The position numbers were made by a program, and so were the translations under genes. Below are positions 1 to 7,063 of a stretch of 64,000 nucleotides of DNA, piece after piece. The DNA is from 40CM-2-70-7 sp035631315 (GTDB lineage Bacteria > Gemmatimonadota > Gemmatimonadetes > Gemmatimonadales > GWC2-71-9), in NCBI GenBank assembly GCA_035631315.1, contig DASQIZ010000098.1, forward strand, positions 1-64,000. Direction: 5' to 3'. Position 1 is the first letter of the stretch; each line of letters starts with the position of its first letter. The notes under the pieces are model-generated. The model was not told where the DNA came from. It saw nothing but the letters and a program-made list of their open reading frames with translations, and did no database searches.

Positions 1-945
1 CGTCGTCCGGACGTCGCGATGACCCAGTAACTCCTGCACCGTGCGAATGTCGTAGCCCCCGGCCAAGAGGTGAGTCGCAAATGAGTGCCGGAGCGTGTGA
101 CACGTCGCGTGCTTGGTCAGGTCGGCTCGCACTACCGCGTCGTGGAAAGCCCGCTGAACCCAACTTTCGTGGAGGTGATGGCGCCTTCGTTCTCCGGTAG
201 GCGCGTGCTCGTAGATCCGAGTCGCTGGGAAAACCCACTGCCACCGCCATTCGCTCCCAGCCCGGGGGTACTTCCGAGCCAGGGCAAACGGGAGTTCGAT
301 CCAACCAGCTCCCATGGCGCGGTCATGCTCATGCTGACGCTTGACCATCTCGAGATGCCGAGTGAGCGCCGGCTGCAGGCGCGCCGGGAGTATCGTCACC
401 CGGTCCCGTTGCCCCTTCCCCATGCGGACGCGCAGTTCGCCCGATGCGAAGTCGAGGTCCTTCACTCGCAACTGGAGTCCCTCCAACAACCGCAGTCCGC
501 TTCCATATAGCAGGGCAGCGACCAAACGCGACGGATGCTCCATATGCTTGAGCACCGAGCGCACTTCGTCGCGGGTCAGGACAACGGGAAGGCGCCGGGT
601 CCGTCGTGCCGGCACGATTTGCGAGAGCCAGGGGACCGAGAGCTCCAAGACCTCTCGGTACAGAAAGAGCACTGCAGCGAGCGCTTGGTTCTGGGTGGAC
701 GCGCTGACGTTCTTTTCCACAGCTAGGTTGGACAGGAACGCCGTGACTTCTGGCGCACCGAGCTCTCGGGGGTGCCGCAGGCCATGATAGCGAATGAAGC
801 GCTTGATCCAGTGGACATACGTCTCCTCCGTCCGCGGGCTGTAATGCCGGGTCCGCAGGGCCATCCGCACCTGTGTCAGAAGCTTCACCGCCACACGCAC
901 CGGCAGAAAGATGTCTGCGTGGAAACCTATGCCTCGATGGTCCAC
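1..945 (-). CDS. intI: integron-type tyrosine recombinase, 3' end cut by window edge
   Basis: This reading frame is open for 315 codons from a GTG at 945 (a GTG at 900 also fits) and runs off the left edge. It resembles integron integrases. Seen: an N-terminal SAM-like region (RTRHYSPRTEETYVHW), the first catalytic Arg in LLYGSGLRLLE, and the box with catalytic His and Arg in HTLRHSFATHLL. Next comes GYDIRTVQELLGHRDV, which holds the third catalytic His. Between catalytic boxes I and II lies the extra segment typical of IntI (ALARKYPRAGSEW, WVFPATRIY). The tyrosine nucleophile would lie beyond the edge. No in-frame stop was found. There is no ATG near the family N-terminus, so ATG-only gene calling misses it. 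IntI proteins recombine attI with attC sites; no attC-like array is visible to the right. A stand-alone XerC/D-like recombinase is less likely because of the IntI-specific insert. Confidence 0.85.
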   Translation of the reverse strand, partial: MDHRGIGFHADIFLPVRVAVKLLTQVRMALRTRHYSPRTEETYVHWIKRFIRYHGLRHPRELGAPEVTAFLSNLAVEKNVSASTQNQALAAVLFLYREVLELSVPWLSQIVPARRTRRLPVVLTRDEVRSVLKHMEHPSRLVAALLYGSGLRLLEGLQLRVKDLDFASGELRVRMGKGQRDRVTILPARLQPALTRHLEMVKRQHEHDRAMGAGWIELPFALARKYPRAGSEWRWQWVFPATRIYEHAPTGERRRHHLHESWVQRAFHDAVVRADLTKHATCHTLRHSFATHLLAGGYDIRTVQELLGHRDVRTT

Positions 946-1116
946 ACGCGCAGGTCCTCCGGGACGTTACACCGTCACATCGCCTCGGCCACGTGATCAG
1001 CAGAGGCACACTTGCGTGATTTTGGTCGCGAGCGGAGCACGAATGCGGTGCGATTTTGGGCGCAATTACGTATGAAAAACGTGTGAAAAGGGCAGTGAAA
1101 ATGGGTGTGAATCGTG

Positions 1117-1170
1117 CTAGTCAGTCTCCCGGAAAGGTTCTAGTCACCACTCTAGTCAGGGATCCAGTCA
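1117..1170. repeat. four spaced copies of CTAGTCA
   Basis: CTAGTCA occurs at 1117-1123, 1140-1146 and 1152-1158, and CCAGTCA at 1164-1170, all in one orientation. Start-to-start spacing is 23, 12 and 12 bp. They lie upstream of the integrase on one side and of the element operon promoter on the other. They could be binding sites for a recombinase or regulator. Confidence 0.5.
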
Positions 1171-1205
1171 GCGTCTCACCCGCTCGCCCCGAACCACCCC
1201 GATTG

Positions 1206-1225
1206 GTGGTAACACATGGTACCAC
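1206..1225. promoter_or_regulatory. operator-like inverted repeat GTGGTA-N8-TACCAC
   Basis: A perfect 6-bp inverted repeat with an 8-bp spacer ends 9 bp before the -35 box at 1235. It is well placed for a regulator of the element operon. The regulator is unknown; the HTH protein at 1728-2141 is one candidate. Confidence 0.4.
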
Positions 1226-1234
1226 GTTCGCCAC

Positions 1235-1264
1235 TTGACCAAGCCTCGGCCCACCCGACATAAA
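1235..1264 (+). promoter_or_regulatory. sigma70-like promoter of the element operon
   Basis: TTGACC (1235-1240), an 18-bp spacer and CATAAA (1259-1264) make a fair -35/-10 pair. It would give a leader of about 110 nt before the ATG at 1381. Sequence resemblance only. Confidence 0.45.
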
Positions 1265-1380
1265 TACTCCGGAGCCGATGCCCCCTAAGGGCAGACACGG
1301 AATCGCGAGGTGCGTCCATCAACCTCGGATTCTTGAAAGGGCGCGATCCCCGCGCCTGGTCTGCATCGAAGGGGTTTCCC

Positions 1381-1731
1381 ATGGGCAGTCAGTCCCCGAA
1401 GTCGCCTCGGCATTTCACGACCGCCGACTTGGACGCGGCCATCCAGTTCCACGGCGCCCGTGTGCGCCGCATCCAGCTCTGGCGACGCGCGAATCAGCGG
1501 CGACCCGGCAAATGGATGCATCTCGGGCGCTTTCGGCCGCGCCTCGACTTGCTTAATCAGATCCGTGTCGCCTTCGGCGGCGGGACCTACCGTGCCAAGC
1601 TCCTCGGCCCCTGGCTCCCCCGCCAGCGCCGGGACGCCTTCGTGCAGCAGGTCACCTTCACCCTCCCGGGCGTGCCTTCGTCGCGGATGGCGCAGCGGCT
1701 CGCGGCTCTCGGGTACCGCACCACCCCATGA
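1381..1731 (+). CDS. small element-encoded protein of unknown function
   Basis: A basic 116-residue protein that I do not recognise. The ATG at 1381 is chosen because AGGGG lies about 6 bp upstream; an upstream in-frame ATG at 1333 lacks such a site. It is rich in Arg and has a central GGGTYRAKLLGPW stretch followed by RRDAFVQQVTFTLPG, which looks like a compact beta-rich fold. No signal peptide or membrane segment. Its stop overlaps the start of the next gene by 4 bp (ATGA), so it belongs to the recombinase operon. A role in element maintenance or excision is possible from position only. Confidence 0.6.
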   Translation: MGSQSPKSPRHFTTADLDAAIQFHGARVRRIQLWRRANQRRPGKWMHLGRFRPRLDLLNQIRVAFGGGTYRAKLLGPWLPRQRRDAFVQQVTFTLPGVPSSRMAQRLAALGYRTTP

Positions 1732-2141
1732 CGAGCCGCGAGCAGATACGCGTGACGAATGCCGAACCCCTTCGCAGCCTCGCGACTGCATGGCGGGAGC
1801 GGGCCGACACTCTTCGGCCGTTCAGCACCGCCGCAGCTGAAGCCTTCAACCGCGCCGCCGACGAACTCGAGGGCACGCTGAACGCCGTGGAACTCCAAGC
1901 CCTCACGCTCCAGGAGGCCGAGGCGGAATCCGGTTACTCCGCCGACCATCTGGGCCGCATGATCGCCAAGGGAAAAATCCCCAATGCAGGGCGCCCCGGC
2001 GCTCCTAGGATTCTGCGCCGTGACCTGCCCCGGAAACTCTCCTCCTTGCCCGCTCCCGGTCCCGATATCAGGTTGGTAGGCGTAGGACCCCGGCAAATCG
2101 CGCGGGCCGTCGTGACCTCCAGAAAAGGAGCGACACGATGA
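1728..2141 (+). CDS. HTH (excisionase-like) DNA-binding protein
   Basis: A 137-residue protein. Residues about 62-100 (LTLQEAEAESGYSADH, then LGRMIAKGKIPNAG) look like the winged helix-turn-helix of MerR/excisionase-type proteins, where helix 2 reads EAESGYSADHLGRMI. The N-terminal half (residues 10-60) is predicted helical. It overlaps the genes on both sides by 4 bp, so translation is probably coupled to the recombinase. Small HTH proteins next to tyrosine recombinases often act as directionality factors or operon regulators. That role is inferred here from the HTH and the position. Confidence 0.6.
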   Translation: MTSREQIRVTNAEPLRSLATAWRERADTLRPFSTAAAEAFNRAADELEGTLNAVELQALTLQEAEAESGYSADHLGRMIAKGKIPNAGRPGAPRILRRDLPRKLSSLPAPGPDIRLVGVGPRQIARAVVTSRKGATR

Positions 2142-3325
2142 CCGACGCGAAACACAAGCGGTGGAGCTTTTCCACCGGCGAGCGGGGCCGGAATCGGGTG
2201 CGCGCATTCATGCATCCAGTCACCGGGCGGATCTTCCTCGAGTTCACCGACCACGGCCGGCGCACCCGGATCGCCCTCGGGCACCAGGACACCGAAGCCG
2301 CCAAGGCGAAGGCCGAGGAGCTCGCAACGGCGCTGCGACGCGGGGCAATTCCCGCAGGGGCAGCGCCGACCTTGGACCAGCTCTTTGACATCTACGTTCG
2401 GGAAGTGACGCCTCAGAAGGGACCGAGCGGACAGCGGCACGACCGCCGCACCGCGGCGTTATTTCTGGGGTTTTTCGGAGCAGATCAGAAGGCTGCAGCG
2501 CTTAACCGGCGTGACTGGGATCGGTACATCCGGTGGCGCCGGAACGGCCCGGGCTCACCTCGGGACCGCACCATCCAGGGCGACCTGCGATTCCTGTACA
2601 CCGTATTGAACTGGGCGGTGAGGGCTGGACTGCTGGACCGGAATCCACTGGTGGGGTGCCCCTGGCCTCGCGAGTTGAGTCCGCGGCGGCCGATCATGAC
2701 CGAGGCAGAGTACCACCAGCTCCTGTCAGTGGCCAGCACGATCGAACCGCGTTTCGCGTTGGCGCTCGTCCTCGCCAACGAGACTGGCCACCGAATCAGC
2801 GCGATCCGGCAGCTGCGATGGTCAGATGTCGATCTTCAGCAGGGGACCATCCGCTGGCGGGCCCAGCATGACAAGATCGGATTCGAGCACGAGACGCCGG
2901 TGTCTCCAGCGGCCGCCATGGCGCTGGAACGGACGCGTCCCGTCGCGCTGGCGGTGGGTGACGCGTGGGTATTCCCTTCCCCCGCTGATCCCGTGAAACC
3001 ATGCTCCGTGTTCATCATGCAGGACTGGTGGCAGCGTGCGGAGGCCGCAGCGGGGCTCACGCACGTGCGGGGACGGGGGTGGCACAGTTTGCGGCGGAAG
3101 TTCGCCACGGAGATGAAGAGCATGCCCCTCCGCGATCTGTGCCACCTGGGTGGCTGGAAAAACCCGCAGACGCTCCTCGGGGTCTACCAGCGGCCCGACG
3201 ATGCCACGATGGCGTCGGCGTTCGCGCAGCGGCGGAAGTACGGCGAACGGCCGATGGCAATCGACACCGCAACCGACACCATGCCGAAATTCGTCCCGAA
3301 AAACGAAACCCGCCGGGTGGGCTAA
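2138..3325 (+). CDS. site-specific tyrosine recombinase (integrase)
   Basis: A 395-residue phage-type integrase with a good AAGGAG site before its ATG. The N-terminal 75 residues (arm-type DNA binding, MHPVTGRIFLEF) are followed by a core-binding domain (residues 85-180) and a catalytic domain (190-375). Visible catalytic residues: Arg in NETGHRISAIRQLRW, His and Arg in WHSLRRKFATEM, Trp in LGGWKNPQT at the third position, and the Tyr nucleophile in LLGVYQRPD. It ends 30 bp from the 3' end of tRNA-Lys, the usual place for an integrase that recombines at a tRNA gene. It is likely to integrate and excise the element holding 1381-3325. The far attachment site was not found within the window. Confidence 0.88.
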   Translation: MTDAKHKRWSFSTGERGRNRVRAFMHPVTGRIFLEFTDHGRRTRIALGHQDTEAAKAKAEELATALRRGAIPAGAAPTLDQLFDIYVREVTPQKGPSGQRHDRRTAALFLGFFGADQKAAALNRRDWDRYIRWRRNGPGSPRDRTIQGDLRFLYTVLNWAVRAGLLDRNPLVGCPWPRELSPRRPIMTEAEYHQLLSVASTIEPRFALALVLANETGHRISAIRQLRWSDVDLQQGTIRWRAQHDKIGFEHETPVSPAAAMALERTRPVALAVGDAWVFPSPADPVKPCSVFIMQDWWQRAEAAAGLTHVRGRGWHSLRRKFATEMKSMPLRDLCHLGGWKNPQTLLGVYQRPDDATMASAFAQRRKYGERPMAIDTATDTMPKFVPKNETRRVG

Positions 3326-3337
3326 CGCACGGCGGGT
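3308..3337 (+). terminator. hairpin after the integrase
   Basis: ACCCGCC (3308-3314) pairs with GGCGGGT (3331-3337) across the integrase stop codon. There is no clear T-run, so termination is tentative. Confidence 0.4.
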
Positions 3338-3354
3338 GAGTCACTTCGAAGGAA

Positions 3355-3427
3355 TGCGCCGACTCGGAATCGAACCGAGAACCTAAGGATTAAGAGTCCT
3401 TTGCTCTGCCAGTTGAGCTATCGGCGC
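3355..3427 (-). tRNA. tRNA-Lys (anticodon CTT)
   Basis: On the minus strand the 73-nt sequence begins GCGCCGATAGCTCAACTGG and ends TCGGCGC plus discriminator A; CCA is not encoded. The 7-bp acceptor stem GCGCCGA/TCGGCGC, the anticodon loop CTCTTAA and the T arm TCGGTTCGATTCCGA are intact. Its 3' half is the probable attachment site of the recombinase at 2138-3325. Confidence 0.95.
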
Positions 3428-3631
3428 GGGGGCGTAAACATCATCAGGCACAAAGCCTTGCGCAAGCGGGACGTCCCCGGAACGTAACAACTCGAGCCCG
3501 CATCCACCCAACTCCAATTCCCCGGGGTAGTTCCTAGAAGAACGATCCGCATCCCGCGGCTCCTGCCTGGCGGCGCCACGCGCACCGGGACGCCTCCAGG
3601 ATCCCATGCGACCGGTGCGTGGAGCACTTCC

Positions 3632-4057
3632 ATGGACCTTGCTCGTTCGATCGCATCACCTCGCCGGCCGGAGTCCGATCGCCTCCTCGTCGTCAAACGG
3701 TTCGACACGCCCGAAACGGTCCTGCGCTTCGATCAGGGCCGCCTCGAGCTCGTCACCTTGGACGGCCGATTGGTCGGCAAGGGAAGCTACCGCCCGGGGT
3801 GGCGGTGGTCGCAGATCACGGGACCCGGCCGCCGGGGGGATCGCCCCCTCGCGCACACCGGCGTCCTGCTCTCCGGTCGCGCCAAGATCCGGATTTCGGA
3901 TCACGACGAAGTGGACCTCACGCCCGGAGACTTCTTTCACGTCGCGGCCGAGTACGAAAGCTGGGTCGTGGGATACCGCCCCTGCGAAGTGCTCTACTTC
4001 GACGGGATGGAAGCGCTGGTGGAACGCCTGCATCGCGAAGGGTCCGCGCACCTCTAG
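3632..4057 (+). CDS. cupin-domain protein
   Basis: A 141-residue cytosolic protein. Residues about 75-125 show the small beta-barrel pattern of cupins: a glycine turn (LLSGRAKIRI), an acidic strand, TPGDFFHVAAEYESWV and a final strand. The usual metal-binding His cluster is reduced to one His in GDFFHV, so metal binding is uncertain. No enzyme family can be assigned. Its end overlaps the convergent methyltransferase gene by 4 bp. No sigma54-like site lies upstream, unlike many genes in this window. Confidence 0.7.
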   Translation: MDLARSIASPRRPESDRLLVVKRFDTPETVLRFDQGRLELVTLDGRLVGKGSYRPGWRWSQITGPGRRGDRPLAHTGVLLSGRAKIRISDHDEVDLTPGDFFHVAAEYESWVVGYRPCEVLYFDGMEALVERLHREGSAHL

Positions 4058-4953
4058 ACCTTCTCGAAGACCAGCCTCCAGTGGTCCAGCAGCTCCCGCT
4101 GGAAGCAGACACTGTTGGCACTCACGCCGGAGCTGAAGGCGTCGCGGAATCGCTTGCTCGAGAGATACCGCGGCGCCAGCGTGAGCTTCAGCAGGGCCTT
4201 CCTCAGGGAGAACGCGGCGAACCGCTCCCGCCACCGCTTGATGGTCTCGATGTAGTCGAGCCGGCCATTCTCCGCCGCCACCAGACGAAATACGGGCGCC
4301 GCCGCTCGCTCGATCTGGTCGCGGCCCATCGGCAACCACGAGCCGGGGAACTGCGCCCGCAAGAGCCCGAGAATCCATTCATCCGAATCCCTGGGGGCGT
4401 GCAGGTCGATCCGCTCGGGCGCGATCATGTTCCGGCCGAATACCATGGTCTGCAGGTACAGGTGACCCCGGTCCGGGATCAGGTCCGCCACTGCACGGAA
4501 AAAACGGCCATAGATCTCCTCCTGCTTCCCGGCGCTGAACTCCGCGGGCGAGCAGAAGTGCTCGAAGGCCCCGAGACTCACCGCGCCGTCGAAGCCACCG
4601 AAGGCCGATCGCGGCACCGCCCGACAATCCTGGAGATGGACGTCGAGGCCGTTCCGCAGACAGGCCTGATACTGCCCCCGGGAGAGGGTGAGGCCGACCC
4701 CCTGCGCACCGCGGCTGCGGGCATAGTTAAGGAAGGGCCCCCACCCGCAGCCCAGATCGATGACCCGGGACTCCGCCCTGAGGCCCACGCTCCGGGCCAC
4801 GAGGTCGTGCTTCGCACGCTGGGCCTGCTCCAGCGTGAGCGCGAAGTTTCCGTCGAACTTCGCCCCGGAAAAATCGGCCATCTCGCCCAGACTGAGGCGA
4901 AAGATCCGATCGATGGTCGAATAGATGAAATTGAGGTCGGCTGCCTGCGCCAT
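4054..4953 (-). CDS. CFA-synthase-like SAM methyltransferase
   Basis: A 299-residue class I methyltransferase. The ATG at 4953 (MAQAADLNF) is chosen because the longer frame is low-complexity Arg/Pro sequence. SAM motif I is VIDLGCGWGPFLNYA at residues about 62-76, followed by LTLSRGQYQACL and CRAVPRSAFGGFDGAVS, an order seen in cyclopropane-fatty-acyl-phospholipid synthases and mycolate methyltransferases. FEHF and the aromatic C-terminal half (IETIKRWRERF) also fit that group. It is shorter than classical Cfa (about 380 residues) and lacks its N-terminal domain. A role in lipid methylation or cyclopropanation is likely, but the substrate is unknown. mscL lies 8 bp upstream on the same strand. 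Confidence 0.75.
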   Translation of the reverse strand: MAQAADLNFIYSTIDRIFRLSLGEMADFSGAKFDGNFALTLEQAQRAKHDLVARSVGLRAESRVIDLGCGWGPFLNYARSRGAQGVGLTLSRGQYQACLRNGLDVHLQDCRAVPRSAFGGFDGAVSLGAFEHFCSPAEFSAGKQEEIYGRFFRAVADLIPDRGHLYLQTMVFGRNMIAPERIDLHAPRDSDEWILGLLRAQFPGSWLPMGRDQIERAAAPVFRLVAAENGRLDYIETIKRWRERFAAFSLRKALLKLTLAPRYLSSKRFRDAFSSGVSANSVCFQRELLDHWRLVFEKV

Positions 4954-4961
4954 GGGTGCCC

Positions 4962-5261
4962 TTACTTCTTGTGAACCTCTTTTTCCTTCAGGACGACTTT
5001 CGAGAAGTAAAACACCATCAGCGCGACGATCAGGAAATCGATGGCCGAGCCGGCCACCGGGCCGATCAGGAAGTGGACGGATCCGATGTCGAGCGTCGCG
5101 GTCCGCCAAGCGCCGCCGGGCACGAAGAACGTGACGATGGGCATCAGAATGCCATTCACGATCTGGGTGATCAGATCATTGAGCTTGCCACCGATGATGA
5201 CGGCGATGGCCAACCCGATAACGCCGTACTCCTTGAGGAAGGCGATGAATTCCTTGCCCAT
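4962..5261 (-). CDS. mscL: large-conductance mechanosensitive channel
   Basis: A 99-residue membrane protein that fits a short MscL. TM1 is GVIGLAIAVIIGGKLNDLI (residues about 13-31), with the Gly/Ala-rich pore helix and the conserved Asn-Gly-Ile-Leu-Met-Pro exit (NGILMPI). A periplasmic loop follows, then TM2 AIDFLIVALMVFYFSKVV and a short charged cytoplasmic tail (KEKEVHKK). MscL opens as a pentamer in the inner membrane and releases solutes during hypo-osmotic shock. It lies just upstream of the CFA-like gene and is probably co-transcribed with it. Confidence 0.9.
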   Translation of the reverse strand: MGKEFIAFLKEYGVIGLAIAVIIGGKLNDLITQIVNGILMPIVTFFVPGGAWRTATLDIGSVHFLIGPVAGSAIDFLIVALMVFYFSKVVLKEKEVHKK

Positions 5262-5334
5262 CGTACCCCCGGGAAGAAAGAAGGAAGGGTGTGCTTGCGG
5301 CCCGTGCAGCGCCCTGGCGATATTGAGCGCCCCC

Positions 5335-5407
5335 GGCGGTATCGTCTAGGGGACTAGGACGGAGCCCTCTCAAGGCTCAAACACGGGTTCGAATCCCGTT
5401 ACCGCTA
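5335..5407 (+). tRNA. tRNA-Glu (anticodon CTC)
   Basis: Acceptor stem GGCGGTA/TACCGCT with one G-T pair, D arm, anticodon loop CTCTCAA flanked by GAGCC/GGCTC, and T arm ACGGGTTCGAATCCCGT. Discriminator A; CCA is not encoded. Confidence 0.93.
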
Positions 5408-5463
5408 TTCCCGACGTCGTTGCTCGACGCCTTTGCTTGACGTCTTTTGCCTTTGTTAGTCCC

Positions 5464-5535
5464 GCCCCCATCGTCTAACGGTTAGGACACCACTCTTTCA
5501 AGGTGGGAACAGGGGTTCGATTCCCCTTGGGGGCA
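5464..5535 (+). tRNA. tRNA-Glu (anticodon TTC)
   Basis: Acceptor stem GCCCCCA/TGGGGGC, anticodon loop CTTTCAA flanked by CCACT/GGTGG, T arm AGGGGTTCGATTCCCCT, discriminator A. It lies 56 bp after the CTC isoacceptor, probably on the same transcript. Confidence 0.95.
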
Positions 5536-5611
5536 TTTGCCTGAAGCAGCGCTTCAGCGACCTCCGTCGCGCATGCGCTTCGCTATCGCAATCCCTCTGG
5601 ACGCGATCAAC

Positions 5612-5627
5612 AGGCCCGGTTGTTGCT
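5612..5627 (+). promoter_or_regulatory. sigma54-type promoter before the tyrosine phosphatase
   Basis: AGGCCCG-N4-TTGCT: GG at 5613-5614 and GC at 5625-5626 with exact 10-bp spacing. It matches 10 of 12 specified positions of TGGCACG-N4-TTGCW. Predicted +1 is about 5638, only 3 nt before the ATG. Confidence 0.6.
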
Positions 5628-5640
5628 TCCATTCCCGGGC

Positions 5641-6231
5641 ATGACCCAAACACCAGCACTGCCTCATCCCGCGCGCCCCATGTGGTGGCGCTGGGCCCGG
5701 ACCATCCGCCATCTGCCCGACCGCCTGTTCCATTCGTGGCGTCGCCGGCACGCCCTGGCCTGGCTCTCCGGCGCGTCCCTGCCCCAAAATGTGCTCGTCG
5801 TCTGTCATGGAAACATCTGCCGCAGTCCTTATGCCGCGTACCGGCTACGGGCACTCTTCGCCACCGAAGGACACGCGTGCACCATCGCGTCCGCCGGATT
5901 CATTGGACCCGACCGTCCTTCTCCGGGCAATGCGATCGCGACGGCCGCGGTCCGCGGCATCGACCTCAAACCGCACCGCTCCCAGCTCCTCAGCAACACC
6001 CTGATCGCGGCCGCGCAACTCATCATCGTGATGGAAGCCCGGCAGGCCGAGGCGCTGCGGCTCGTCTTCGGCGACGTGCCGGCGCCCATCCTGATTCTCG
6101 GTGACCTCGATCCCTGGCCCGCCGAGACGCGGACGGTGCGCGATCCGGCCCTGCAATCCCGCGCGGTCTTCGCCGGGAGCTATGACCGCATCGACCGGTG
6201 TCTGGAAGTTCTCGTGGAGACGCTCGCATGA
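5641..6231 (+). CDS. low-molecular-weight protein-tyrosine phosphatase
   Basis: A 196-residue protein. The P-loop CHGNICRSP (residues about 52-60) has the C-X5-R-S signature of Wzb/Etp-type phosphatases, and the general-acid Asp is in the DLDPWP loop near residue 158. The roughly 45-residue Arg/Trp-rich N-terminal extension is longer than usual for this 150-residue family. Such enzymes dephosphorylate the tyrosine-rich tail of Wzc-type kinases; the Wzc-like kinase at 15253-17673 is the obvious partner. The ATG at 5641 is preferred over an upstream in-frame TTG because it follows a sigma54-type promoter. Its stop overlaps the next start (ATGA). Confidence 0.85.
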   Translation: MTQTPALPHPARPMWWRWARTIRHLPDRLFHSWRRRHALAWLSGASLPQNVLVVCHGNICRSPYAAYRLRALFATEGHACTIASAGFIGPDRPSPGNAIATAAVRGIDLKPHRSQLLSNTLIAAAQLIIVMEARQAEALRLVFGDVPAPILILGDLDPWPAETRTVRDPALQSRAVFAGSYDRIDRCLEVLVETLA

Positions 6232-6947
6232 GCGCGACGCTCTCGCTGGCCCTCGTCCTCGCGATCCTGCTCGCCCACTACTGCAGTGAGCGCCGCCTTG
6301 TTCGCCGGTTCGCCCTCGGCGCCACGCGCGGCGAGCAGAATCCCGGCCGCGCAGCTCTGGCCCTGGCCACCGTGATTCACCAACGCATCCCCCGCGGCAA
6401 AGACCACGCCTTCCTCGGCCTCGAGGTTCCCGCCTGGCTCGGCGCGACGCCCGGGGAGGTGCTCCGCCGGGGCGGATGCTGCTCGGGACTGTCGCGGTTG
6501 TACGTACTCGCACTCCGGTCACTCGGAATCCGCGCGGCCCAGGTGACGCTCTACCACGAGTCCGGACTGGCGCGGCATGCGCTCGTCGAAGTCCGCATCG
6601 GCGCGGATTCGTGGTTCGTGGACCCCACCTACGGCTTTCACTACGTGGACGACTCCGGCAGACCGCTCGGACTCGAGGCGCTGCGCGCCGGTGCCGTGCC
6701 GCACTTCTGTCCATTCACGCCGGGCGGGAGTGACGGATACCCGCTCAACAACTATTACGCGTTCGACTATCAGCGCTCAAAGACCGCCAACTGGACGCTG
6801 ACGCTGGGCCGCCGGCTCACGTATCCCACTTTGCGCCTGCTCACCGCCGGCGGGATCGATACGCTTCGTCAACCCGGATTCCTTGAGTGGCCCCAGCTCG
6901 TCGTCGCCGGGGGTGTCATGGCCGCGTTGATTTGCATCTGGACTTGA
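6228..6947 (+). CDS. membrane-anchored transglutaminase-like protein
   Basis: A 239-residue protein with an N-terminal membrane helix (residues about 3-20, LSLALVLAILLAHYC). The papain-like transglutaminase core follows: catalytic Cys in RRGGCCSGLSRLYVL, His in LARHALVEVRIG and Asp in WFVDPTYGFHYVD. A hydrophobic stretch at the C-terminus may be a second membrane segment. Members act as proteases or transamidases and occur in exopolysaccharide loci; the substrate cannot be predicted. Start overlaps the phosphatase stop by 4 bp, so both genes share the sigma54-type promoter. Confidence 0.75.
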   Translation: MSATLSLALVLAILLAHYCSERRLVRRFALGATRGEQNPGRAALALATVIHQRIPRGKDHAFLGLEVPAWLGATPGEVLRRGGCCSGLSRLYVLALRSLGIRAAQVTLYHESGLARHALVEVRIGADSWFVDPTYGFHYVDDSGRPLGLEALRAGAVPHFCPFTPGGSDGYPLNNYYAFDYQRSKTANWTLTLGRRLTYPTLRLLTAGGIDTLRQPGFLEWPQLVVAGGVMAALICIWT

Positions 6948-7035
6948 AGCGAACCCGCGACTGACGCGTCGACGACGCATCACGCACCCCGCCACGACCG
7001 CCCCTCCGCGACGTCGCTGCCGCACCTGTAGGCGA

Positions 7036-7051
7036 TGGTCCGCCCCTTGCA
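7036..7051 (+). promoter_or_regulatory. sigma54-type promoter before the Ig-like protein
   Basis: TGGTCCG-N4-TTGCA: GG at 7037-7038, GC at 7049-7050, 10 of 12 consensus positions. Predicted +1 about 7062. The ATG at 7058 would then lie outside the transcript and the ATG at 7064 would be almost leaderless. Confidence 0.6.
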
Positions 7052-7063
7052 CCTCTCATGAAC

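Larger units (their letters stand above)
946..1380. other. 435-bp intergenic region between the integrase and the element operon
   Basis: No convincing coding region. It holds four spaced copies of a CTAGTCA-like heptamer (1117-1170), an inverted repeat GTGGTA-N8-TACCAC (1206-1225) and a sigma70-like promoter (1235-1264) reading right. In an integron this is where attI would lie. I looked for GTTRRRY or RYYYAAC core sites here and found none. Confidence 0.6.

Noticed and set aside
329..1009. Long ATG-started minus-strand frame of 226 codons
   Set aside because: It is out of frame with the IntI-like protein on the same strand and has Arg/Pro/Ala-rich composition without motifs; the integrase frame explains the region.
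946..3300. Integron cassette array with attC sites
   Set aside because: Only chance RYYYAAC-like matches were seen (for example 2499-2505 inside the integrase gene); no paired sites or cassette spacing.
3619..4974. 451-codon plus-strand frame across the cupin and methyltransferase genes
   Set aside because: Antisense to a methyltransferase with clear SAM motifs and overlapping the cupin in another frame; low-complexity composition.
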